NCBI RefSeq assembly: GCF_032854445.1
Contig: NC_088303.1
Location: 17,679,501-17,743,500, forward strand
Direction of reading: 5' to 3'
DNA: 64,000 nt
Origin: Liolophura sinensis
Lineage: Eukaryota > Mollusca > Polyplacophora > Chitonida > Chitonidae
Below, piece by piece: positions 39,995 to 50,580 of the stretch (position 1 is the first letter of the stretch; each line of letters opens with the position of its first letter). The notes beneath the pieces are model-generated. The model had not been told where the DNA came from and made no database searches. It worked only from the letters and a program-made list of their open reading frames with translations. The translations under genes and the position numbers were made by a program.

Positions 39995-40520
39995 TATATG
40001 GTAAATACTTTATTTGGTCTGACCCACTAAATGGGTGTCATATAGGAGTTACACACACACACGCACACACACGCGCACATATGTATATATACACATATGT
40101 ATCCACGTATCATATATAAGATATTGGGTTCAACACAGTCAACAGGTACTAGAGAATATCTGCATATATACAGGATAGTTTGGTCCTATATGTATAATAT
40201 AACCTATTGGGTCTGACCCAGTAAATGGGTATTGGGGAATATCTGCACATATACCGTATAGTTTGGTCCTACATGTATCAAATAAGCTATTGGGTCCGGT
40301 CCAGTAGAGGGGTATAAGTTTTAATAATTAATATCTGTGTAGAGACACGTAGTTGACAGTTGGGTCATGCATAGTATATCACACAAAAGCTATTAGGTCA
40401 AACCCAGTAAATTGATGTCAACGGTAATATGCACATATACTGACCGTTGAGTTAAACCGTACATAATTGTTCTGTATGATCCAATAAATGGGACAGTTTT
40501 GTCATTTATAACTAACTGGG
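39995..40520. repeat. Array with palindromic TGGGTC-T-GACCCA core, about 110-bp spacing
   Basis: TTTGGTCTGACCCACTAAAT, TATTGGGTCTGACCCAGTAA, TATTGGGTCCGGTCCAGTAG and TATTAGGTCAAACCCAGTAA are each followed by a GGGTAT-like word, a TATCTGCACATATAC-like word and TAGTTTGGTCCTAC-like words. About five diverged units are present. A (CA)n tract at about 40050-40082 interrupts the array. Confidence 0.75.
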
Positions 40521-41269
40521 TCAGGGCAAATAAATTGGCAATCAAACTACGATTTTTAGATCAGACCAACGGAAGGATAATGCATTATAATATGAAAAAT
40601 ATAAATAATCTCTCAAAAAAGGAAACATTATCGCTGTATGTACGTCTATAAAGCATACAAGTCTACAGCTATAATAAGTCAATATGATGAATACAGGATT
40701 GAAGTATATACCAGATAAAAGAGCATTAAATGCTGTTTTATGTTTATTTATATATTGTTTTACTTTTTTCAACCGAGTAAAATGCTTCTAAAAAAAACAG
40801 GTTTTACGGTTATCTGCTGAGACCCCATGGGTCTCAGTGACTTCATAGCTGTATTTTTGGATGGAAATAGTTTATTAGACGAATGCTTTCACAACTCTAT
40901 CAATATGCATTATAGACGCAGAAATCTAACAGCCTTTCTGTGTTAAGTGGCAAAAACCTGATATGACATTACTGGTCACAATATATGGCCAGAAAGGGCC
41001 ACTGTAGAGTCAACATGTCAATACATGTGTTACATGTATGTGCGAGAACCAACGAGCCGGTAAGTTTTGGTTTAACTGTGCTAAAGAACCACTAGCCCTT
41101 GGCCAATGACTTTGCGAGTTCAAATACTCGAGTTCTTACTACCGGTAAGCTGGGGATGCCCCACAATCCATTTCCTTCCTACATTAACTTCAGTATAAAA
41201 TATTGAGTGGAGCAGAACATACTAATGAGAAAATGAAATGAGCGTATAAGGAGCTTTACATAAGTTAAT

Positions 41270-41600
41270 GAGTGAGTGAGTGCTTGAAGTTTAACGCCGT
41301 ACTTAACAATTTTTCAGAGTGCATGTAATGTACCTCCTTGTTGCAGGATGGATTTCCACCACTCTTTTATCTAGTGACGCTTCACTGAGACGACTTACCA
41401 AAGGCAAGTAAGATGCCCCACCCGAGCCATTATACTGATAGGGGTGAACCAGTCGTTGCACTTCTGCTTAATGCTGAACGCTAAGCAAGCGACCTACAAC
41501 TTCCTCTTTTAAAGTCTTAGTTGTGACCCGACCCAGGATTGACCTTGGACCTCCCGGCCCCGAAACGTACGCTCTGTCATCTGAGCCATCGGAGCCGGTT
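41270..41600 (-). mobile_element. tRNA-headed SINE, family B
   Basis: On the minus strand it starts with ACCGGCTCCGATGGCTCAGA (A-box), then GGTCCAAGGTCAATCCTGGG (B-box-like). A body shared with 48651-49030 follows (CTCCTTGTTGCAGGATGGAT, GCCCGAGCCATTATACTGAT) and it ends at GTGAGTGAGTGCTTG. The layout matches V-SINE-type elements reported in molluscs (RUDI is my best guess for the name). Confidence 0.85.
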
Positions 41601-41959
41601 TAGTGTTTATGGTTGTTTTGGAAATGGTAATTTCTGTCATTGGGCGTCCTTTTTCTGTGTTACATGCAGTCATTCATGCAGTGCAGATGATCACCTAAAC
41701 AAACACGTGAACAGGTATTTGAGTGTATCACCTACAAGTATAACCCATTAACAATTTGATATTTTCTTGATGCTGTCAGTCTTTTATTAATATACTCATC
41801 ATATGAAAAAGTAATAAACGTAGGCTTACACTGTTTAGCAGGCCAGGCGCTTGAAGCTACCCAACCCGGCCAAAAGTACAATACAAGCTGGTTCAACACG
41901 AATGTATTGCTGGTTCAACACGAATGTGCATACATATGAGTTCTTGAGTTAGATCAAAA

Positions 41960-42130
41960 CCTTAGTGCTATCAAAACATAGACCAGTTTGACCCAAAACA
42001 ACGATATATATATATACATCCGTTGTTGGGTCTGACCCATTAAATAGGTTTAAAGTGATATGTATATACAATTACTGTTGGGTCTTACTGTATATGAATT
42101 GTCGGGTCGGGCCCAATACTTAATTGTGAA
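41960..42130. repeat. Second array of TGGGTC-T-GACCCA type
   Basis: TTGTTGGGTCTGACCCATTA, TACTGTTGGGTCTTAC and GTCGGGTCGGGCCCAATACT recur at about 55-bp spacing. Confidence 0.65.
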
Positions 42131-42148
42131 ATGATACCTTAAAATACA

Positions 42149-42152
42149 GAAA

Positions 42153-42236
<84 letters not shown>

Positions 42237-42241
42237 TTTCT
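42149..42241. repeat. Long (AT)n inside an inverted repeat
   Basis: AGAAAATGTATA at the left and TATACATTTTCT at the right flank roughly 70 bp of pure AT. The whole is nearly self-complementary and could extrude a cruciform. Confidence 0.9.
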
Positions 42242-42381
42242 ATATATATATACACATGTAAACGAAGTTCTGTGATTTACTACGCCTCTTTAATTGACCT
42301 GAGTATATGAGTATATGCTCCCAGTATGAAGCCCTTCCGGTAGAATTTTTCTAACATGAATATGGTTATATAAAAAAACAA

Positions 42382-42498
42382 CAATTTTGACACAGTTACA
42401 CGAGAGCAGCCGAAGGTCCTTGCAATGCGGACATGGGTGGCTCCCATGGATACCATACCCAGGGCCCTCTCCCGTTGTTCTAGAGGCAATCGAGGCAT
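42382..42498 (-). pseudogene. Tc1/mariner-like transposase, N-terminal stub
   Basis: ATG at 42498 begins MPRLPLEQRERALGMVSMG, followed by THVRIARTFGCSRVTVSKL. This is a helix-turn-helix of the type that starts Tc1-like transposases (binding of the terminal inverted repeat). After 39 residues the sequence turns into unrelated AT-rich DNA with FYITIF-like translation. The second DNA-binding half and the DDE catalytic domain are absent, so this is a truncated, inactive copy. No terminal inverted repeat was found by eye. Confidence 0.7.
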
Positions 42499-43632
42499 CA
42501 CTTTGGTGTTTTTTAGTCAGTGTTCAAGTCCAGCAGGCTGTGTGTAACGTTTTTGGCACTTATTACATGTGCAGTTGCGGCCATCCATGGGTCACGTGAT
42601 TTTTCAACTTTCTTCGTTGTCTCAAAACAAATTCGTGTGGGCGTATATGAGGTTTGTCGCACATGGGAATATTCTTCGTATAATGTTTTCCTACAATAAT
42701 TTGGTATTAATTTGCTGAAAAGGCTGGTTAAATTTAACTCACGGAGTCGTGAAGTTTCCTTCGGCCGTCAGTTTATTGATTTGTGTTCGATCTGGAAGTT
42801 TTTCACCGTAAACGAGTTCGATTTTGGAATATTAAATCAATGCCTGCTGTCGTCGACCAGAATGGGCGTGAATAGTCATTAATCGCAAGACCAATTCCCA
42901 AAAAGACCAAAGAACCAAGAAAGTATATACAGTACAAAATTAGGACGGAATTATGCAGAAATGGAAGCTTTCAACAGTTTTCAGTGATGATGGAAAGAGG
43001 TAAAAATTATTGTAGTGGAATAAATTAAATCAGCATCCACGAAGACCACAGCTTTGAGGGTAAATCCAGGACAGCGACAGTGTAATGTAATAGTTGGCAA
43101 ATACTTGTTTTTCTGCATGAAAAAAAATACACCTCACTGCTGCACCAAAGTGGGACGTTTTCCTATCTAGTTGTAAGAGGTCGTTTTAGACCACAGATAA
43201 ACCTGTACAATACTAGGCTTTAGTACTTTGGACGATGTACTATTATATAATCAGCAATATACTAATATATCAGAGAAATATGTTTATCTAAGCACTGTTT
43301 ATCTAAGATATCATGCGGTGTTTCGTGCACAGTGTGCCTATCTACATATTTTGTATGCCTCGATCGACAATTCACCCAGTAGATACCCAGGAGAATTGAA
43401 TATGACATAGGAACGATGCAAAAGAACTAGGGAAAGACATGACGGGAATTGCAAAAGTAAAACTTGAAAAATGCAAATGGAAACTGAGAAAGAACGCACT
43501 TATCTCCCTTCGAAACTTCGTGATTTCGCTTCGCAGGAGAAGATGACAGGGCACTTTCGTTTTGGTTGTTCTAAATGAGTCGATACAGGGATGAGGATAA
43601 AATCATATCGCTATCATATATCTTGACTGCCA

Positions 43633-45684
43633 AACCTACATACAGCAATCCTCAACCAAAACAGACATCGCCCCCTTACCTGCATACAGCAATCCTCAAC
43701 CATAACAGACATCGCCGCCCTACCTACTTACAGCAATCCTCAATCATAACAGACATCGCCGCCCTACCTACCTACAGTAATCCTCAACCATAACAGACAT
43801 AACTGGCCAACCTACTTACAGCAATCCTCAACCAAAACAGATATCGCCGGCCTACATACTTACAACATATCTCAACCATAACAGACATAGTCAGCCTACC
43901 TATAGCTATTTACAGCAATCCTCAACCACAAAAGACATCACCGCCCTACATACTTACAACAATTCTCAACCACAACAGACATCGACACCCGACATACTTT
44001 CAGCAATCCTCAACCACAAAAGACATCATCGCCCTACATACTTACAACAATCCTCAACTACAACAGACATCGACACCCGACATACTTTCAGCAATCCTCA
44101 ACCATAAAAGACATCATCGCCCTACATACTTACAACAAACCTCGATCATAACAAACAAAGCCAGCCTACTTATAGCTATTTACAGCAATCCCCAACTATA
44201 ACAGACATCACCGCCCTACATACTTACAGCAATCCTCAACTACAATAGACATCACCGCCCTACATACTTAATACAATCCTCAACCACAACAGACATCGAC
44301 ACCCGACATACTTTCAGCAATCCTCAACCACAAAAGACATCATCGCCCTACATACTTACAACATGTCTCAACCATAACAAACATAGCCAGCCTACTTATA
44401 GCTATTTACAGCAATCCTCAACCATAACAGACATCGCCGCCCTACATACTTACTACAATCCTCAACCATAACAGACATCCCCGCCCTACATACTTACAGC
44501 AATCCTCAACTACAACAGACATCACCGCCCTACATACTTACTACAATCCTCAACCACAACAGACATCGACACCCAACATACTTACTACAATCCTCAACCA
44601 TAACAGACATCGCCGCCCTACATACTTACATCAATCCTCAACCATAACATACACCGCCGCCCTACATACTTACAGCAATCCTCAACTACAACAGACATCA
44701 CCGCCCTACATACTTACTACAATCCTCAACCACAACAGACGTCGACACCCGACATACTTTCAGCAATCCTCAACCACAAAAGACATCATCGCCCTACATA
44801 CTTACAACATGTCTCAACCATAACAAACATAGCCAACCTACTTATAGCTACTTACAGCAATCCTCAACCATAACAGACATCGCCGCCCTACATACTTACA
44901 GCAATCCTCAACCATAACAGATATCGCCGCCCTACATACTTACAGCAATCCTCAACCATAACAGACATCGCCGCCCTACATACTTACTACAATCCTCAAC
45001 CACAACAGACATCGACACCCGACATACTTTCAGCAATCCTCAACCATAACAGACATCCCCGCCCTACATACTTACAGCAATCCTCAACCATAACAGACAT
45101 CCCCGCCCTACCTATCCTCAACTATCCTTTTTACAGCAATCCTCAACCATAACAGATACCGCCGGCCTATCTACTTAGAGCAATCCTCATCCTTAACAGA
45201 TATGGCGGGTCTACCTACTAACAGCATTCCTCTGTCATAACAGACATCACCCCCAGATACCTACGGCAATTCTCAACCATGACAGATATTATCGGCCTAC
45301 ATATACTTGCAGCAATTCTCAGTCATAACAGACATCGACACCCGACGTACCATCGGCAATCTTCAACCATAACAGACATCACCGCCCTACAAACTTTCAA
45401 CAATCCTCAACCATAACAGATATCGCTGGCCTACCTACTTACAGCAATCCTCAACCATAAAAGACATCAACGCCCTACATACTTACAGCAATCCTCAACC
45501 ATAACAGACATCGCTGCCCTACATACTTACAACAATCCTCAACCATAAAAGACAACATCGCCCTACATTCTTACAGCAATCCTCAACCATAACAGACATC
45601 ACCGCCCTACCTACTTATAGCAATCCTCAACCAAAACAGACATCGCCCCCTACCTACATACAGCAATCCTAACCATAACAGAGG
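43633..45684. repeat. Minisatellite, 44-bp unit, about 46 copies
   Basis: A typical unit runs CTACATACTTACAGCAATCC, TCAACCATAACAGACATCGC, CGCC. Variants recur in fixed order: GACACCCGACATACTTTCAG then ACAAAAGACATCATCGCC, and TATAGCTATTTACAGC at 43904, 44172, 44397 and 44844. This implies duplication of multi-unit blocks. Period 44 is not divisible by 3, and the array is non-coding. Confidence 0.95.
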
Positions 45685-46312
45685 CCGGCATTGGAATGTG
45701 TATTAAATGCCATGACAATACGGTCAGTGGCACCTAATAAATTGTAATCAACATCACTGAATTTGTACCTGTACATGCAATATTGCTAAAGCCATGGTTT
45801 CAGACAACAGACTTCTTGTTAAATTTAATCTGTTAACTTCAAACACTTTACAATATGGACGTCAAAACATCAAAAGCACGACTTGGTCTAACTTGGCTTC
45901 CATACTGAAATGATAACTACACATACAAGTTACAACAGCCATGACAACAACGATAATAACACAAACACTAGCGGAACAAGTATATATGTCAACATGACAG
46001 CATTGATAGACATTGAATATACACATAACTATGTACACTGTATATAGCCATAGATTACAACATTGTAACAAGTACAAGTCAATTCTCCAAAGGAGGAAGT
46101 CACAGTCGCTGTAACAAGTAAAAGAGTGTAACTTGTACAGGTTATTTCGTTCGTACTTCGGTTTGTAGTCCTCATATACATCTAGTTCTGTTACTTTCTG
46201 TTCACAGTATTATCTATAGCCATATGCACATGTGTTATTCGTGAACGGTAGAACTTAGGGCTGAAGAATTTTTATTAGTTCCTAAGTTCAAATAAATCAG
46301 TATGGAATACAT

Positions 46313-46341
46313 TCTTGAGTATGGCGTTAGACACCACACTG
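46313..46341 (+). mobile_element. SINE family A 3' end remnant
   Basis: TTCTTGAGTATGGCGTTAGA and CACCAC match the 3' part of family A; nothing else of the element remains. Confidence 0.45.
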
Positions 46342-46658
46342 CAGAATGTCAGACTGTACAGGAAAAATTCAAAGCCCACAATTGCAATGGTCATTTTCAA
46401 AGGTAATCGTTAGCACCAATAACCTAAGAAACAAAAGTAAGCCATACATACAGTTTTTTTTAAAAAGAATGCCAGCAAACATTGCCTCTATTCTATGTCT
46501 GAAATATGTCAAATCCAATGGAAATAAAATTATTACTCCTCATGTCACATGATAACGAAAATCTTCTGATTTGTATTGGATCTGTTAAATCTGACCATCG
46601 TGATATTAAAGTCTAGGGCAACAAATTCTTCTTCATTTCCACTACATAGTAGGCTACA

Positions 46659-46775
46659 GTTCATGGAATGTTTCAGTAATGTTCATCGAGTTGCTTGAAT
46701 TTCTCAGTGATAGTTTCTATCTTGACATTGTAAATTATCCTTACTCGGACAGCAATGATACCGAAGGATCCTGCA
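46659..46775 (+). pseudogene. Reverse transcriptase remnant with internal deletion
   Basis: Translation gives FIELLEFL and then, within a few residues, DIVNYPYSDSNDTEG. In the longer copy at 50548-52122 these correspond to FIELLEFLI (about residue 270 of the numbering used there) and DIVNYRYLDSNIPKG (about residue 404). About 125 codons, including the catalytic Asp-Asp, have been deleted. A reversed SINE was later inserted just after it. Confidence 0.8.
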
Positions 46776-46784
46776 AATTGCGTG

Positions 46785-46935
46785 AACAGAACCCGGGGGA
46801 AAGCCACGGCAGGTTGCTGATAGATCTTCCCACGCACGGCCGGAGAGGAAACCAGCATGAGCTGGACTTGAACTCACAGCGACCGCATTGGTGAGAGGCT
46901 CCTGGGTCATTGCGCCGCGCTGGCGTGCTAAATAT
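46785..46935 (-). mobile_element. SINE family A, lacks the tail end
   Basis: AGAACCCGGGGGAAAGCCAC, CGGCCGGAGAGGAAACCAGC, ATGAGCTGGACTTGAACTCA (B-box complement) and GCGACCGCATTGGTGAGAGG are present up to GCGCTGGCGTGCTAAA. The A-box end is slightly truncated. Confidence 0.9.
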
Positions 46936-46954
46936 ATGTGCCCAGGGCTATATA

Positions 46955-47225
46955 TGTAGGGGCTGTGTATTCATCGTGTTGAATTCGATCGCCACGTTGG
47001 ATGCATGAACAGTTGCAATCAAAGCGCAACTAAGATACATATTTTATAATCGACAACATATATACCAGCATGGTACACGATTTGAATACTGATTCACTCC
47101 TTCGTCTACAACATACTGGGCGTCTTTGCAGGTATTTACCGTGCTATTATTGGCCTGGAACGTCCATTGTGGTGTTTCCGCGCAAAGATTCGAAAAAGAT
47201 GCCAGCCGTCAACTAAACTGACGTT
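46955..47225 (+). repeat. Terminal repeat of the reverse-transcriptase element, with inverted end
   Basis: GTGTATTCATCGTGTTGAAT, hairpin 47010-47032, AGCATGGTACACGATTTGAA and GGCCTGGAACGTCCATTGTG are present. Then the complement of the same end follows (GCCAGCCGTCAAC...GACGTTCC). Confidence 0.75.
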
Positions 47226-47390
47226 CCGGCTCTAAAATCACCTTTTCATTTAACTCCTACGAGAAGCGAAACGTGGGACGCGCGCCGGGTTCAATCTCGA
47301 CCTTAAAAGGAATGTGGAACCAACATTGAATAGCTGAGACTAAAGATAGGATTTCTTGGTTAAACCCTGTTTCTTTGGTCATGCTTGAAT

Positions 47391-47700
47391 TAGATCGCCA
47401 CGTTGAATATATCAACAGTTGTCATCAAAGAGCACTTGAGGTACATATTTTATTTTATCGACAACTTATAAACTAGCATGGTGCATGATCTGTATACCGA
47501 TTTCAAACATTTATCTAGAACATTCCTTGCATCTTTCCGACATCGATGAAAACAGCTTTATTTGCATGAATCCGTCTTAGTTTCGTACTTTATATTTGTG
47601 TTGAGCTGTTGTTTTGGGAATTGGTCTTGAGATTATTGATCGGGAACGTCCATTTTGGTTGACGGCTGCTATATGAATGTCAGTTTTAGCGCTTAATATA
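47391..47700 (+). repeat. Terminal repeat of the reverse-transcriptase element
   Basis: CTTGAATTAGATCGCCACGT, a decayed hairpin (47416-47438), ACTAGCATGGTGCATGATCT, GTTGTTTTGGGAATTGGTCT, GAGATTATTGATCGGGAACG and TTGGTTGACGGCTG lie in the usual order. Confidence 0.8.
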
Positions 47701-48650
47701 GGAATAAATATGCCATAGCCAAAATTCTGCTGATCGACAGCCTATAGCTCACACCAGCCAATCGGAAACAATTCTGCATACATTTAAGTGAACGAGATAC
47801 TCTTTAGCAGATTCACCAGCTCTGATTGTACGTGACAATAAGGATCTCGCGGAACCATTTGGAATGTCTTACGTTCGTTGGTGACCACTTGTCCCAAAAT
47901 AGCGTGCAACTTTGTACGTTAAAAGGGGGGGAACTCTCGTCAGTAACTAGCCAAAATGTCGGTCACTTACACAAGGCACTCCGGATTACTATAACTGTAA
48001 AGCCAGTCATTGTGTAGGTGAACGGTTTTGAATATAACATGAAAGAACAATCAAAAAAATAAAAAAAAATAAAAAAAAACGGTCATGCCACAGGGTATTG
48101 TTCACAAAAATCACGTTCGCGATTCTTTCGCGTTTATTTTTTTTTATAAGAATGGAGATCACTTGTGGGAGTTGTTCAATTTGAAATAAATCGCAAATTA
48201 TCTCTGAGATTTGTGGAGAGGGGAAATCTGAGTAAAGCTAAATTATATGATTTCGACAAAATAACTTTTCATTAATTGTTCATTAACAGGGGGCGCGTTT
48301 CTCCAGTAATACTTGTGACCATTTGCCAGTCATCACATTGTCGTCATTGCTCTGGTTTTTACTCTCCATGCTTGTAATCTTTGCATTCGCTTTAACAATA
48401 TCCGGGGTAAACTCTGGCGTAACAAACGAAATTTAGTTAGACATTTACTGCCTTAGAAATTTACAGTTATAACAATTATGGAGAGAGAATCGTGGTACCT
48501 TAATTACGACACTCGTATCGAAATAGAGGGCGCATGTGAATCACTGCTTTTATTCATACATGGATCTAATACGAACACTTGTCATCCGCACGCTGTTGAG
48601 ATACTTTTATAAATAGGTTATAAATAAAGAAGAAAAGTTAAACATATACG

Positions 48651-49030
48651 TTAGAGTGAGTGCGTGAGTGCTTGGGGTTTAACGTCGTACTCAACAATTT
48701 TTCAGTCATATGACGACGAAGGAATCCTTAGGGTGCATGTACGTGTAATGTGCCTCCTTGTTGCAGGATGGATTTCCACCGCTCTTTTATTTAGTGCTGC
48801 TTCACTGAGACGACTTACCGAAGGCAAGTAAGCCGCCCCGCCCGAGCCATTATACTGATACGGCTTGATACGGGTCAACCAGTCGTTGTACTATCCCCTT
48901 CATGCTGAACGCCAAGCGAGGAAGTTAAAACTTCCTCTTTTAAAGTCTTAGGTGTGACTCGATCAAGGATTGATCCTGGATCTACTGGTCCCGAAGCGGA
49001 CGCTCTACCAACTGTGCTATCCGGGCCGGT
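48651..49030 (-). mobile_element. tRNA-headed SINE, family B, near full length
   Basis: On the minus strand it begins ACCGGCCCGGATAGCACAGT (A-box region), has GGATCAATCCTTGATCGAGT (B-box-like), the shared body GCCCGAGCCATTATACTGAT and CTTCCTCTTTTAAAGTCTTA, and ends at GAGTGCGTGAGTGCTTGG. It is longer and better preserved than 41270-41600. Confidence 0.9.
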
Positions 49031-49784
49031 CATATACTTTAGAAGGAATTGTTATCTTTTTTCTTCATTTCCCTTAAAACCAATATTTTTCGTTTTAAAG
49101 ATCCATTTTCTAAAGAAATTTACAGTAAAGGCATTTGATAAAATATCATAGACACACTAGTTCTCGAAGTGGATCCAACAAATGTACACACCTTATCTCG
49201 AGTAAATCTAAACGACGTTACGGTGCATGTCGACGTCTTATGGATAAAGAAGACCTGGGGTAAAGACCATTTGTCTTCTGTCAAACTCCTCTGGTTTCTT
49301 TATGCTGTAGTGTTTTACACTGAGAATTCGGGGAATCTTTGATGCCGTGTCCTGTAGGCTTGTATCTAATTCCCCTTAATATGAAAGACAAGAACATAGC
49401 GAGAAAAACTACAGAGAAACGACGACAGTGATAGTTGGCAATTGGTCACACACAACCCGATGAAATTTAGCCTCTTGTGATTTTACCTCAGTTAGGGTTT
49501 TATTCTTACTGTTCATGTAAATGCTTAGGTAGTAGCAACAACCTCATGGCTTTAGCAGAATTACGTAAACAAAGATACAGTGGGCTATAGGGGCGGTACA
49601 AAGATGACGCAGTAAATGGTGTTTTCTTACTTTGTAATGGGCAATACTGTGGACTATCGGCTCGTAACGAATTTGACGCAATCGATTACATAATTACATG
49701 AAGAGCATTGAGATCTTCGTCCCGGTGTAGATAAACTTTCGCTGTTATGAATAATATGTGTTAAGACTATAATGCAAGACCCGG

Positions 49785-50290
49785 GCTAGGGGCTGTATAT
49801 TCATCGTGTTGAATTAGGTTGCAACGTGGGATATATAAGCAGTTCCAATCAAAGCGGAACTGAAAAACTTATTAAGGTTATTGACAACTGAAATACTATC
49901 ATGGTACACGATTTGTATCTGTGTCGAAACAAACATACATTCATAATCTTGAATTAGATCACCTTGTTGGATATATGAACAGTTGCTATCAAAGCGCAAC
50001 TGAGATATTTATTTTGTTATCGACAGCTGATATACTAGCATGGTAGACGAATTCAATACTGATTTCAATTAGTCGCTTAGAACATACTTTGCGTTTTTCC
50101 AACATCGTTGAAAATTGTTGACTGCTTCTCTTTGCATGGTTCTGTCCTATTTTCCAATTTTATATGCTTTCTTGGTTCTTTGGATGTTTGTGTTATACGC
50201 CATTTTGGGAATTGGCCTTGTAATTATTGACCTGGAACGTCCTTATTGGTTGACGGCTGGCATACGAATGTCTGTTTTGATGCATAGATT
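49785..50290 (+). repeat. 5' terminal repeats of the reverse-transcriptase element (two partial units)
   Basis: The first unit, 49785-49945, starts CTAGGGGCTGTATATTCATC and carries hairpin 49840-49862. The second, 49946-50290, starts CTTGAATTAGATCACCTTGT, carries hairpin 49980-50002 and ends with GAATTGGCCTTGTAATTATT, GACCTGGAACGTCC and GGTTGACGGCTGG. Tandem or partial terminal repeats are typical of Penelope-like elements. Confidence 0.8.
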
Positions 50291-50358
50291 TGTATACCAG
50301 CCGTCAACCAGTATGGACGTTCCAGGTCAATAACAATCGCGTGGCCAATTCTCAAAAC
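50202..50358. repeat. Inverted repeat, arms about 66 bp, loop about 23 bp
   Basis: The left arm 50202-50267 is the end of the terminal repeat. The right arm 50291-50358 is its reverse complement with roughly 85 percent identity (for example GGTTGACGGCTGG against CCAGCCGTCAACC, and GACCTGGAACGTCC against GGACGTTCCAGGTC). Confidence 0.92.
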
Positions 50359-50361
50359 GAA

Positions 50362-50580
50362 TACTGATTAGACTCATTCGCCAAGAACATACATTGCGTC
50401 TTTCCAGCATTGAAAAAAGCTTCTCTTGCATGATTTCATCCTCATTTCACACATTACATACTTTCTTAGTTCTTTGGTGTTTTCTGTTAGAGGTCGTTTT
50501 GGGAATTGCCTTTGAGATCATTGACACAGAACGTCCTTTTGGGTTGATGGCTGGAAAAGAGTAATGTCAACATTCGATCA
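50362..50580 (+). repeat. Terminal-repeat segment running into the reverse transcriptase frame
   Basis: AATACTGATTaGAcTCATTC, AACATACATTGCGTCTTTCC, GTCGTTTTGGGAATTGCCTT and TTTTGGGTTGATGGCTGG match other terminal repeats. The repeat continues to about 50580, so the first codons of the open frame overlap the repeat end. Confidence 0.75.

Noticed and set aside
43633-45684. CRISPR-like array (regular repeats, also at 32680-34702)
   Set aside because: Units are contiguous and similar over their full length with no unique spacers, and the genome is a eukaryote. These are minisatellites.
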